Assembly (NCBI GenBank): GCA_902777325.1
Contig: CACYTH010000007.1
Location: 62,001-126,000, forward strand
DNA: 64,000 nucleotides
Direction of reading: 5' to 3'
DNA from: an uncultured Coriobacteriaceae bacterium
GTDB taxonomy: Bacteria > Actinomycetota > Coriobacteriia > Coriobacteriales > Atopobiaceae
The notes beneath the pieces are model-generated. The model ran no database searches and was not told the DNA's origin. It worked only from the letters and a program-made list of their open reading frames with translations. Within the stretch, counting starts at the first letter, position 1, and each line of letters opens with the position of its first letter. A program made the position numbers and the translations under genes. Shown here piece by piece: positions 15,156 through 23,656 of the stretch.

Positions 15156-17354
15156 CTACCCCACCTGATCGATTCGCAGCGCAACCATCGCCACGTCGTC
15201 ATCCAGGCTGTTGCCGGTAAACTCGTCCACCGCGCCAAGCAGGCGCTCGCAGAGCCCGTCGAAGCCCTGCGCACCCTCGCGCATCACCGCGTCGCGCAGT
15301 CCGTCCTCGCCAAAGAATCGCCCGTCGGCCGCGCGGGCCTCCGTGGTCCCGTCGGTGTACAGCACCAGCAGGTCGCCCTCCCCCAGCACCACGTGACCGT
15401 CGTGGTACGCCATATCGTGGAAGGCCCCCACCACGCCCGACTGCTCGCCCAACCACTCGAGCTCGCCTGTCGCCGCGCGCAGGCAGACCGCAGGCGGATG
15501 GCCCGCCGAGCAGTAGGTGAGCTCCCCCGCCACAAGGTCGATGATGCCCACGAACAGCGTCGCAAAGGTCTCCACGCGCGAGAAGCCCAGGAGAAAGTCG
15601 TTGAGCAGCTCCACCATGCGTGCGGGCGAGAGCCCCTCCCAAGAGTAGGCGCCCAGCGCCGTGCGCACGGCCGCCGAGACCGACGCGGCCTCCACGCCCT
15701 TGCCCGACACGTCGCCCATGATCACGCACGCGCGCCGGTTTGGCAGACGGATCAGGTCGTAGAAGTCGCCACCGACAAAGGCGGCCTCGGTCGCGGACGA
15801 GTAGATGCCCTGCGCCGAGATGCCCTCCACCTTCTGCAGCTCGCTGCGCATGCCACGCTGCAGCGCTTGCGAGATGCGGTGGTCGCGCTGGCGCCCCTGC
15901 TCCCCCGTGGAGAGCGCGCTCACCGTGTCGGCCACCTGCCGCAGGTACTCCAGCTCAAGCTCGTCGAAGGGCTCGGCGTCGGAGTGCCGCAGCGCCAGAA
16001 AGCGCAGGTGCTCGTCGCCGAGCATGCCGCCGTCCACCAGCGCGCCGATGCTCGGCTCGCCCTGCTCGCGCAGCCACACGCTCAGGCGCGACTCCGCCAT
16101 GAGCGAGGTGACCCCGTCGCCCTCGCCAAAGAGCTCGGCCGGCACCGCCACCTCCTGGTGCGAGACGGGCAGGTGCAGCACCTCGTGGCCGTCGATGGCC
16201 GAGGGCCCCTCCACCGGCGCGCACACGCAGTCTAGGTCGCGCTCCACGCGGTCCAGAAGCGTGAGCCGCGTCTTGGGCCCAAAGGGCTCGGCCACCAGCG
16301 CGTCGCGCAGGTCGTTGGCGCGCGACGCCAGCTGCTCGCGCCTCTGCGCATGCAGCGCCGTAAAGGCGCCCACCAGCTGCACGGCGAGGTAGCGCGTCAC
16401 GGCATCGAGAAGGTCCGCGTCGTCGCGCGGAATCGTGCGGGCGCTGCGCCAGCCGACCTCGATAAGTGCGATCACGCGACCGCCAAAGCGCACGGGAACG
16501 GCCAGAAAGCTCGTAAACGGCGGCAGCTGGGTGGAGCGCATCTTATATACCTTGTGCGTCTCCTCGTCCATCACCTGGCGGTGCACGAGCCTGCCCTTGC
16601 GCAGGCTCTGCGCCTCGGGCGGCAGCACGCGCAGTCGCAGGGAGCGCTCGCTGCTCAGGATGTCGGCGACGAGGGAGCGCTTGTGCGAAAGAAAGCGCGG
16701 CACGGCCATGCCATCGAGCGACTCACTCGTGCCACGCAGGTGAAAGCCGTCGCGCTCGCCCAGGTAGACCGCGGATCCCATGGCGTCCATGGTCTGGCAG
16801 AGCTGCTCGAGCACGCGCTCGAAGAGCACGCTCACGCTCGGCGAGTCGAGCGTGCCCAAGACGATGTCGAGGGTGCCGGCAAGGCGCCTGTTGGCGCGGG
16901 AGAGCTCCTCCACCAGGCGCTCGTGCTCGCGGCTGTCAGCATGCGCGCCGGCCTCGGGATGCGCCACCAGAAGGTAGGTCTCCCCCGGCGCACTCACGCG
17001 CTGGCAGCGCACCACGAGCGTCACCGCATGGCCGCGCGCGTCGGTACGCAGGATGCGGGTGGTGCTGCCGTCGGTGGCCACGGGCAGGTCTGAGGGCGCA
17101 AACGGGGCGTCCGCAAAGCTCGCTGTGGGAGCGAAGAGCGCGCGGACATCGGTGCCCACGAGCCCCGTGGGCGACATGGCGAGGTCTGCCGGCACCAAAA
17201 GGAGCAGCGCCTCCTCGTTGGCGAGAAGGATGGTGCCCGCGCCGTCAAAGCAGACTACCGCGTCGCTCGTGACGGCAAGCAGGGCCGAGAGCGTGCCTCC
17301 CAGGCTGCGCTCCCCGATGCCAGAGACCCGCGTCAACTCGTTACCGCGCGCCAT
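15156..17354 (-). CDS. PAS-GAF-PP2C (SpoIIE/RsbU-type) serine phosphatase
   Basis: The 732-residue cytoplasmic protein has an N-terminal PAS-like sensor (about residues 20-145), a helical linker, a GAF-like domain (about 160-345), a second sensor-like region (about 350-480) and a C-terminal PP2C phosphatase domain (about 500-730) with FVGGDFYDLI, GDVSGKG, SAGHPPAV and DDDVAMVAL, whose acidic residues bind Mn/Mg. Such enzymes dephosphorylate STAS anti-anti-sigma factors. The fused STAS-kinase protein encoded convergently (13741-14481) is the obvious candidate substrate. The start at 17354 follows AAGGGGG. Confidence 0.9.
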   Translation of the reverse strand: MARGNELTRVSGIGERSLGGTLSALLAVTSDAVVCFDGAGTILLANEEALLLLVPADLAMSPTGLVGTDVRALFAPTASFADAPFAPSDLPVATDGSTTRILRTDARGHAVTLVVRCQRVSAPGETYLLVAHPEAGAHADSREHERLVEELSRANRRLAGTLDIVLGTLDSPSVSVLFERVLEQLCQTMDAMGSAVYLGERDGFHLRGTSESLDGMAVPRFLSHKRSLVADILSSERSLRLRVLPPEAQSLRKGRLVHRQVMDEETHKVYKMRSTQLPPFTSFLAVPVRFGGRVIALIEVGWRSARTIPRDDADLLDAVTRYLAVQLVGAFTALHAQRREQLASRANDLRDALVAEPFGPKTRLTLLDRVERDLDCVCAPVEGPSAIDGHEVLHLPVSHQEVAVPAELFGEGDGVTSLMAESRLSVWLREQGEPSIGALVDGGMLGDEHLRFLALRHSDAEPFDELELEYLRQVADTVSALSTGEQGRQRDHRISQALQRGMRSELQKVEGISAQGIYSSATEAAFVGGDFYDLIRLPNRRACVIMGDVSGKGVEAASVSAAVRTALGAYSWEGLSPARMVELLNDFLLGFSRVETFATLFVGIIDLVAGELTYCSAGHPPAVCLRAATGELEWLGEQSGVVGAFHDMAYHDGHVVLGEGDLLVLYTDGTTEARAADGRFFGEDGLRDAVMREGAQGFDGLCERLLGAVDEFTGNSLDDDVAMVALRIDQVG

Positions 17355-17397
17355 CGCAACCCCCTTGGGCCGTGCCAACACTGCGTATATAGCAGAA

Positions 17398-17421
17398 GGC
17401 GGGCTCCCGGAGGAGCCCGCC
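17398..17421 (-). terminator. hairpin downstream of tRNA-Leu
   Basis: GGCGGGCTCC and GGAGCCCGCC pair almost perfectly around a four-base loop; on the minus strand CCTTCTGCTATAT follows, a weak T-rich tail. It lies ten bases after the tRNA 3' end, between tRNA-Leu and the phosphatase gene. Confidence 0.6.
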
Positions 17422-17431
17422 TGATCTTGCG

Positions 17432-17522
17432 TGGTGTCGGAGGCGGGACTTGAACCCGCACGCCCTTTTAGTTAGGCACTAGCACCTCAAGCTAGCGCGT
17501 CTGCCAATTCCGCCACTCCGAC
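17432..17522 (-). tRNA. tRNA-Leu (GAG)
   Basis: On the minus strand the gene begins GTCGGAGTGGCGGAATTGG and ends with an encoded CCA (17434-17432). The anticodon stem CTAGC/GCTAG surrounds TTGAGGT, giving anticodon GAG (leucine). A long variable arm (about GTGCCTAACTAAAAGGGCGT) and T arm GGTTCAAGTCC complete this 91-base class II tRNA. Confidence 0.95.
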
Positions 17523-17614
17523 GTGCGTCTTAGCGCGAGGAATACAATACCACGCCCCGCGCGTTTGCGCAACGACTTTTTTGGCAGAAATGAAGACTCT
17601 TTCACTTCTGCCGG

Positions 17615-17649
17615 GTGACACACAAACTCCCACGGAGAGAGTGTGTCAC
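17615..17649. repeat. third copy of the ~35-bp palindromic repeat
   Basis: The sequence from GTGACACAC to GTGTGTCAC matches the unit at 9950-9984 with one substitution. It lies 11 bases after the oppF stop codon (minus strand) and next to a second hairpin (GGCAGAA...TTCTGCC, 17583-17612). A T-run precedes rather than follows that hairpin on the plus strand, so it is not a standard intrinsic terminator. Confidence 0.8.
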
Positions 17650-17660
17650 CGGTTGGGATC

Positions 17661-18581
17661 CTAAGCCGTCCAGCGCGCCAGCTCCTCGTCGGTGGCAAGC
17701 ACCTTGTGCGTGCCCTCGAGCTGGTGCTCGACGCCCGCGGCGTAGTCCACTCCCTCCTGGTTCTTGTCGTAGGCAATGGACTTGCGGCGCTTCTCCACCT
17801 CGGGGTTGGGCAGCGGCACGGCCGAGAGCAGGCTCTTGGTGTAGGGATGCACTGGGTTGGCAAAGATCTCCTCCGTGGTGCCCGTCTCCACCATGTAGCC
17901 CAGGTGCAGCACGCCGATGCGGTCGGAGATGTACTTGACCATCGACAGGTCGTGCGCAATGAAGAGGTACGCGCAGCCCGTGCTGTCCTGGATGTCCTTC
18001 ATCAGGTTGACGACCTGCGCCTGAATGGACACGTCAAGTGCGGAGATGCACTCATCGGCAATGATGAGCTTGGGGTTCATGATGAGCGCACGCGCGATGC
18101 CCACGCGCTGGCGCTGGCCGCCCGAGAACTGGTGCGGGTAGCGCTCGGCGTGGCTCTGCGAGAGGCCCACCTTGTCGAGCATCTCGGCGATCGCGTCATC
18201 GCGCTCCTTGGTGGAGGCAAAGCGATGATGGATGTCGAGGCCCTCGCCGATGATGTCGCCGACCTTCTTGCGGGGGTTCAGGCTGCTCATCGGGTCCTGG
18301 AAGATCATCTGCATGTCCTCGCGCAGCATCTTCTCGGTGGGACGGTCCAGCTTGCCGGCAATCTCCCTGCCCTGGAAGACGATGCTTCCGGAGGTGGGGT
18401 TGTACAGGCGGATGATGGAGCGGCCGATGGTCGTCTTGCCCGAGCCGGACTCGCCGACCAGACCATAGGTCTCCCCCGGGTAGATGTCAAAGGAGACGCC
18501 GTTGACGGCCTTTACCGTGAAGTTGCGAGAGACGTGAAAGTGCTGGTTGAGGTCTCTGACCTTAAGCAGTGGCTCACTCAT
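17661..18581 (-). CDS. oppF: oligopeptide ABC transporter ATPase, OppF-type (system 1)
   Basis: The 306-residue ATPase powers peptide import with OppD. It shows Walker A GESGSGKTT (about residues 43-51), signature FSGGQRQR, Walker B LIIADE and the switch histidine in IAHDLS. The Walker B segment reads DECISALD, where most homologues have DEPVSALD. The C-terminal oligopeptide-specific extension lacks the four-cysteine cluster seen in the system 2 homologue. The ATG overlaps the oppD stop codon by four bases. It is the last gene of oppABCDF. Confidence 0.93.
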   Translation of the reverse strand: MSEPLLKVRDLNQHFHVSRNFTVKAVNGVSFDIYPGETYGLVGESGSGKTTIGRSIIRLYNPTSGSIVFQGREIAGKLDRPTEKMLREDMQMIFQDPMSSLNPRKKVGDIIGEGLDIHHRFASTKERDDAIAEMLDKVGLSQSHAERYPHQFSGGQRQRVGIARALIMNPKLIIADECISALDVSIQAQVVNLMKDIQDSTGCAYLFIAHDLSMVKYISDRIGVLHLGYMVETGTTEEIFANPVHPYTKSLLSAVPLPNPEVEKRRKSIAYDKNQEGVDYAAGVEHQLEGTHKVLATDEELARWTA

Positions 18582-19663
18582 TGGTACCTCTCAGCCTCCT
18601 TTCGTGCACGCTCGATACGCGCTTGCAGCTCCTTGGGCATCTCGACCTTGGGCGCGTCGGGATGCAGCAGCCACGTGGCGGCATAGTGGGTGTCGCTCAC
18701 CTTGAACAGCGGCGGCTCGACCTTCTCGTCGATCTTGAGCGCGAAGGCGTTGCGCGCCGCGAAGGCGTCGCCCTGGGGCTCGTGCAGCAGGTTGGGAGGG
18801 CTGCCGGGAATGGAGGCAAGGCGGTCGTCGTCGGTCTCGAGGTCGGGCATGGCGGCCAGAAGACCCCAGGTGTAGGGGTGCTTGGGCTCGTAGAAGACCT
18901 CGTTGACCTTGCCGACCTCGATGATCTTGCCGGCGTACATGACGTTGACGTAGTCGGCCACCTTGGCCACCACGCCCAGGTCGTGGGTGATGTAGATGAC
19001 CGAGAGGCCCAGGCGGTCCTGCACGTCCTTGATCAGCTCGAGGATGCGCGCCTGGATGGTCACGTCGAGGGCCGTGGTGGGCTCGTCGCAGATCAGGATG
19101 TCGGGGTCGCAGGCAAGCGCGATGGCGATGACCACGCGCTGGCGCATGCCGCCGGACAGCTGGTGCGGGTAGTTCTTCATGCGCTTCTCGGCGTCGGTGA
19201 TGCCCACCAGCTCGAGCAGCTCGAGGGCACGCCTGTAGGCGAAGTCCTTGTCGCCGCGCTTGTGCAGCAGGATGCCCTCCATGATCTGCTTGCCGATGGT
19301 CATCGTCGGGTCGAGCGAGGTCATCGGGTCCTGAAAGACCATGGCGATGCGGCTGCCGTTGATGGTGGTGCGCAGCTCGCGCTTGCTCATGGCGAGAAGG
19401 TCGACGATCTTCTCGGAGCCGTCGTCGTTCTTGTAGCGGTAGAGGATCTTGCCGCTGTTGACGGTGGCGTTGCCGTCGAGCAGGCCCACGGCGGCCTTGA
19501 CGGTCACCGACTTGCCCGATCCGGACTCGCCGACGATGGCCACGGTCTCGCCGCGCCTGAGCTCGATGTTCACGCCACGGATGGCGTGGACCACACCGGC
19601 GTTGGTGCGGAAGGAGATGTCGAGGTTGTCGAACTTGAGGATCGTGTTCTCATTCATTTCCAT
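18578..19663 (-). CDS. oppD: oligopeptide ABC transporter ATPase, OppD-type (system 1)
   Basis: The 361-residue ATPase has Walker A GESGSGKS (about residues 45-52), signature LSGGMRQR, Walker B ILICDEP and switch ITHDLG. In the C-terminal extension the usual GCxFAxRC motif reads GDAFAARN and no cysteine cluster remains (about residues 295-335), unlike system 2 OppD. The second ATPase of the pair shows the same loss, so it is not a single random change. Start at 19663; the gene lies 12 bases after oppC. Confidence 0.93.
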   Translation of the reverse strand: MEMNENTILKFDNLDISFRTNAGVVHAIRGVNIELRRGETVAIVGESGSGKSVTVKAAVGLLDGNATVNSGKILYRYKNDDGSEKIVDLLAMSKRELRTTINGSRIAMVFQDPMTSLDPTMTIGKQIMEGILLHKRGDKDFAYRRALELLELVGITDAEKRMKNYPHQLSGGMRQRVVIAIALACDPDILICDEPTTALDVTIQARILELIKDVQDRLGLSVIYITHDLGVVAKVADYVNVMYAGKIIEVGKVNEVFYEPKHPYTWGLLAAMPDLETDDDRLASIPGSPPNLLHEPQGDAFAARNAFALKIDEKVEPPLFKVSDTHYAATWLLHPDAPKVEMPKELQARIERARKEAERYQ

Positions 19664-19675
19664 CGTCGCACCTCC

Positions 19676-20665
19676 TTACATGTCTTCCAGCTTGGGGGCG
19701 AGCGCCTCGCGGAAGCCGTCGCCGATGAAGTTGAAGCCCAGCATCTGCAGCGCCAGCACGATGATGGGCGGCAGGATCTGGTACGGCAGGGTCGTGATGT
19801 TGTTGAAGCCGTTCTCGATCAGCGAGCCGATGGAGCACTGCGGCAGCATGATGCCGACGCCGACGAAGCTCAGGAAGGCCTCGGTGAAGATGGCCGTCGG
19901 GATGGAGAACATGACCTGCGTGATGATCGGGCCGATGGTGTTGGGCAGGATCTGCTTGAAGATGATGTGCATGCTGTGCGCGCCGAGGGTGCGGCTGGCC
20001 AGCACGTACTCCTGCTCCTTGATGCGCAGCATCTCGGCGCGGGCGATCTTGGACATGCCAATCCACTCGGTGAGCAGCAGCGCCACGATGACCAGGCCCA
20101 TGCCCTTGGGCATGAAGATGGCCAGCACCGACACGATGACCAGGCGCGGCACGGAGTTTGCGACCTCCACGATGCGCTGCATGACCGCGTCGACCGCGCC
20201 GCCAAAGTAGCCGGAGATCAGGCCGTAGCTCATGCCGATGATCATGTCGATGATGATGGTGACGAAGGCGATGACGAGCGAGACGCGCGCGCCGTGCCAG
20301 GTGCGGGTCCACTGGTCGCGACCCAGGTCGTCGGTGCCAAAGAGGAAGGTGTACTGGTCGAAGGCACCCTCGCCGGCGTGTCCGATCTGCGGCGAGATGC
20401 CCTTGGCAACCACCTGCTTGCCGGCCTCGTCGGTGTAGGAGACGATGTCGCGGTAGCCGTAGGGGCTGAGGATCGGGCCAAAGATGGCCAGAAGGATGAT
20501 GGCCGTGACGATGAAGACGCCCACCATGGCGCGACGGTTGCGCAGGAAGTGGATTGCGACGCCCTTCCAGTAGCTCTGGGAGGCGAAGTTCTTGTCGGTA
20601 GTGATGTCCCTGCCGGTAAGGAGCTCGAAGTCCTCCTTGGTGGGAACGTAGGCGGTCTCTGCCAT
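19676..20665 (-). CDS. oppC: oligopeptide ABC permease, OppC-type (system 1)
   Basis: The 329-residue inner-membrane permease has an N-terminal helix (about residues 46-66), an extracytoplasmic loop, then a five-helix core with the EAA-type cytoplasmic loop (IKEQEYVLASRTLGA, about 210-225) that docks the ATPases. HFLRNRRAMVG and FGTDDLGRDQWTR are typical of the OppC/DppC family. Its ATG overlaps the oppB stop by one base (TGATG), implying translational coupling. Confidence 0.93.
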   Translation of the reverse strand: MAETAYVPTKEDFELLTGRDITTDKNFASQSYWKGVAIHFLRNRRAMVGVFIVTAIILLAIFGPILSPYGYRDIVSYTDEAGKQVVAKGISPQIGHAGEGAFDQYTFLFGTDDLGRDQWTRTWHGARVSLVIAFVTIIIDMIIGMSYGLISGYFGGAVDAVMQRIVEVANSVPRLVIVSVLAIFMPKGMGLVIVALLLTEWIGMSKIARAEMLRIKEQEYVLASRTLGAHSMHIIFKQILPNTIGPIITQVMFSIPTAIFTEAFLSFVGVGIMLPQCSIGSLIENGFNNITTLPYQILPPIIVLALQMLGFNFIGDGFREALAPKLEDM

Positions 20666-21615
20666 CAGGCATCACCCTCCCCCGAAGAAGCAACGCGGAT
20701 GCGCGGGTCAAGCACGCCGTAGAGCACGTCGACGACGAGCATGATGCCGATGTAGAGGGCAGAGTAGAGGATGCCCAGCGCAAGCACATAGTTGTAGTCG
20801 ACGCCCTCGCCAGCGATGGAGTCGACCATCAGCTTGCCGATGCCGTTGATGCCGTAGATCTTCTCCACGACGAGCGCGCCGGTGAGCAGGTCGACGATGA
20901 GCGGCGCGAGCACCGTGACGATGGGGATGAGGGCGTTGCGCAGGATGTGGCGCGTGACCAGCATGTTGCCGTACATGCCCTTGCTCTCCGCCAGGTGCAC
21001 GTAGTCGCTGTCCATGACCTCGACCATCTCGTTGCGCGTGAAGCGTGCCACCGTCGACATGGTGAACAGCGACAGCGACAGCGCGGGCAGGATCGAGGAG
21101 AACAGGAACCGCGACGTGTCAAAGAAGTACGGGAAGAAGGGGATCTTGTACGAGAAGAAGTACTGCAAGAAGATCAGGAACACGTAGCCGGGCACGCAGA
21201 CGCCCAGGATGGAGAAGACCGTGCAGAAGGCGTCCACGAAGGTGCCCTTGTTGAGGGCCGCCGTGATGCCCAGCGCAAGGCCCACGGCCGTGCCGATGAG
21301 GATGGCAAGGCCGCCGATGCGGAACGAGTTATTGATGCAGGTGCCCAGCACCGTGGTGATGGGCGCGCCGTAGTACAGCGACGTGCCCTTGCCAAAGTCG
21401 CCGTGCGCGAGGCCGGCCATATAGCGGCCAAACTGCACGAGAACCGGGTCATCGAGGCCCAGCTCGGCGCGCTTGTTGGCAATCTGCTCGGCGTTCATGC
21501 GCTCGGACGGGAAGGGGTTGCCCGGCATGATGCGCACCAGCACGAACAGGACGAACATGATTAGCAGCAACGTTGCCAACGACATGGCAACACGCTTGAG
21601 GATGTACTTTTTCAT
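20665..21615 (-). CDS. oppB: oligopeptide ABC permease, OppB-type (system 1)
   Basis: The 316-residue inner-membrane permease shows the typical start KKYILKRV, an N-terminal helix with PGNPF after it, and the EAA loop (DYVHLAESKGM, about residues 205-215) followed by LRNALIPIVTV. GAGGAAGAG precedes the ATG. It is separated from oppA by a 12-bp hairpin (21637-21674), which may set the usual excess of binding protein over membrane parts. Confidence 0.93.
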   Translation of the reverse strand: MKKYILKRVAMSLATLLLIMFVLFVLVRIMPGNPFPSERMNAEQIANKRAELGLDDPVLVQFGRYMAGLAHGDFGKGTSLYYGAPITTVLGTCINNSFRIGGLAILIGTAVGLALGITAALNKGTFVDAFCTVFSILGVCVPGYVFLIFLQYFFSYKIPFFPYFFDTSRFLFSSILPALSLSLFTMSTVARFTRNEMVEVMDSDYVHLAESKGMYGNMLVTRHILRNALIPIVTVLAPLIVDLLTGALVVEKIYGINGIGKLMVDSIAGEGVDYNYVLALGILYSALYIGIMLVVDVLYGVLDPRIRVASSGEGDA

Positions 21616-21636
21616 AGAGACTCTTCCTCACGAGAC

Positions 21637-21674
21637 GGGCGCTGGGGCATCCCAAGAGGGTCGCCCCAGCGCCC
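21637..21674 (-). other. 12-bp hairpin between oppA and oppB (system 1)
   Basis: GGGCGCTGGGGC (21637-21648) pairs perfectly with GCCCCAGCGCCC (21663-21674). No T-run follows in the direction of transcription, so it is more likely an mRNA-stabilising or attenuating structure than a full terminator. Confidence 0.6.
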
Positions 21675-21711
21675 GGCACGCCTTGTGAAGGATTATCGAG
21701 GCTACTCGAGG

Positions 21712-23418
21712 TTACTCGACGGTGGTGTTCTTGTAGACGCGGTTCAGCGCGACCGGGTGGAACTCGATGCCCTGGACGCTGGGGTTGATGAGGTTGGCGT
21801 TGGCCTTGGTGTACAGCGGGGCGATGACGGCCTCCTGCATGACCAGGGTCTCGGCGTCGTACAGGGCGGCCCAGCGGGCGTCATAGTCGGAGACGTACTG
21901 GCCGGTGGTGCAGTCGGCGATGATCTTGTCGTACTCCTCGTTGCTCCAGAAGCCGTAGTTGTTGGAGTTGTTGGTGATCCACATGCCGAGATAGGTCATG
22001 GGGTCGGCGTAGTCGGGCCCCCAGCGGGTGAGCGCCACGTCGTAGTTGTCCTCCTGCATCTTGTCGAGACGCTCGGCCTTGGTCATGGCCTGGAGGTTCA
22101 GGGTAACGCCGGACAGGTTGGCCTCGATCTGCTCCTTGATGGCCTGGGCGACCTTGGTGACCTCGTCGCCCTCGTTGTTGCCGAAGATCAGCGTGAACTC
22201 GAAGCTGTCAACGCCGAGCTCCTTCTTGGCATCCTCGAAGTACTTCTGGGCCTTCTCGACGTCGTAGCCGATGTAGTCCTTGAACTTCTCCTGGTCGGCG
22301 GAGAAGTCCTCGCCGGTGGTGGCGGAGGCGGCGAACTGAGGCGGAACGGCAGTGTAGGTGGCCAGCGAGCCATCCATCACGTAGTTGTCGACGAGAGCCT
22401 CGCGGTCGATGGCATTGGTGAAGGCAAGGCGCAGGTTCTGGTTGGCCAGCATGCCGCCCTGGGCGTTCTTCTCGGTCTGGGAGAAGGTGAGGTACCACAT
22501 GTAGCCGGCGCCGGTGACGACGAGCTTCTCGGAGAGGTCGGCGTCCTCCTCGGCTGCTGCGACCTGGTTGCCACCGATCATGACGACGTCGAGGGAGCCG
22601 CTCTTGAAGGCGGTCAGGGCGTTGTCAGAGGAGCCGACGACCTGGTAGTTGATGCTCGGCAGCGTGATGTTGGCGGCATCCCAGTAGTCCTCGTTCTTGA
22701 CGACGGTGAGGCTGGCGGTGCCGGGGGTGTACTCGGAGAGCTTGAAGGCGCCGCAGGACAGGAAGGCGTCCGGGCTGGTGCCGTAGGTGCCATCCTCGAG
22801 GCCGGTGTAGAACTCCTCGTTGATGGGATAGAAGGTCGGGAAGTACATGAGGGAGTCGAAGTACGGCACGGGGACCTCAAGCTGGACCTCGAGGGTCTTG
22901 TCGTCCACGGCGGTGACGCCGAGGGTGGTGAGGTCTGCCTCGCCGCCGGCCAGGATGGCCTCGGCGAGCGCGGGGGCGTTCTTGATCTGGCCGATGTCGC
23001 TCATCATGTATGCGTACTCGCCCTGGTTCTGGACGATGCGGCGCCATGCGAAGACGAAGTCGTTGGCGGTGACGGGGGTGCCGTTGGACCACTTTGCGTC
23101 ACGCAGGTGGAAGGTCCAGGTGCAGCCGTCCTCGGAGATGTCGGTGGTCTCGGCGAGGGCGGGGATGGCGGCGCCGTCAGCGTCCATCTGCATGAGGCCG
23201 TCGATGCAGTCGGCGATGACCTCGAAGGAGTCGCCGTCGGTGGCCAGGTCGGTGTCGAGGGACATGACGTTGGTGCCCAGCATGACGCCGATGCCCTTGC
23301 CGGCAGCCTCGCCGCCGCCGTTGTCGGAGCCGCCACCACAGGCGGCCAGCATGCTGGCAGAACCGGTGGCTGCCGCGAGCTTGAGGAAGTTCCTACGCGA
23401 GAACATGTACTTGCCCAT
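21712..23418 (-). CDS. oppA: oligopeptide-binding lipoprotein, OppA-type (system 1)
   Basis: The 568-residue lipoprotein captures peptides for the OppBCDF importer. The signal peptide combines a twin-arginine-like SRRNFLK (residues 7-13) with a lipobox (MLAAC, Cys27). The mature protein is a family 5 binding protein in normal order: N-lobe (TWTFHLRDAKWSNG, TANDFVFAW), then the second lobe (NLRLAFTNAIDREALVDN, about 335-352) and a C-terminal LYTKANANLI segment. GGGAGAG precedes the ATG. It is the reference for judging the permuted homologue upstream. Confidence 0.94.
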   Translation of the reverse strand: MGKYMFSRRNFLKLAAATGSASMLAACGGGSDNGGGEAAGKGIGVMLGTNVMSLDTDLATDGDSFEVIADCIDGLMQMDADGAAIPALAETTDISEDGCTWTFHLRDAKWSNGTPVTANDFVFAWRRIVQNQGEYAYMMSDIGQIKNAPALAEAILAGGEADLTTLGVTAVDDKTLEVQLEVPVPYFDSLMYFPTFYPINEEFYTGLEDGTYGTSPDAFLSCGAFKLSEYTPGTASLTVVKNEDYWDAANITLPSINYQVVGSSDNALTAFKSGSLDVVMIGGNQVAAAEEDADLSEKLVVTGAGYMWYLTFSQTEKNAQGGMLANQNLRLAFTNAIDREALVDNYVMDGSLATYTAVPPQFAASATTGEDFSADQEKFKDYIGYDVEKAQKYFEDAKKELGVDSFEFTLIFGNNEGDEVTKVAQAIKEQIEANLSGVTLNLQAMTKAERLDKMQEDNYDVALTRWGPDYADPMTYLGMWITNNSNNYGFWSNEEYDKIIADCTTGQYVSDYDARWAALYDAETLVMQEAVIAPLYTKANANLINPSVQGIEFHPVALNRVYKNTTVE

Positions 23419-23593
23419 TGCTCTCTCCCTTGTTAGAGGACAGCTAAGTGCTGCCCAGATTACGGATAAGGCAGATGGTACGCAAAACGATTCGCCGCTA
23501 GGTTACGTAAGGGTAAACGACTGGTCTCAAACGTGTGCCATTTTGGGTAAGACCCCGACTCTTATGCAGTATTTACGCCTCTCGGCACAGGCA

Positions 23594-23626
23594 AAGGGCC
23601 CGCCGCACCAGGTGCGACGGGCCCTT
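23594..23626 (-). terminator. terminator between the two opp systems
   Basis: A 16-bp, nearly perfect stem (AAGGGCCCG...GCACC / GGTGCGACGGGCCCTT) with one mismatch lies 31 bases after the stop codon of the permuted binding-protein gene. The following minus-strand bases are only moderately T-rich. The rest of the gap 23419-23656 should hold the oppA promoter, which I could not place with confidence. Confidence 0.65.
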
Positions 23627-23656
23627 GTCAGCCAAAGTTTGCTACTGGCCTAGAAC

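Noticed and set aside
17583..17612. Intrinsic terminator for opp system 1
   Set aside because: The T-run lies on the wrong side of the hairpin for leftward transcription, so it is noted only as a hairpin next to the repeat.
18569..20722. 717-codon plus-strand frame across oppD/oppC system 1
   Set aside because: Antisense shadow of two certain transporter genes; biased composition and no ribosome-binding site.
21685..23436. 583-codon plus-strand frame antisense to oppA
   Set aside because: Shadow frame caused by GC-rich third positions; composition unlike a real protein.
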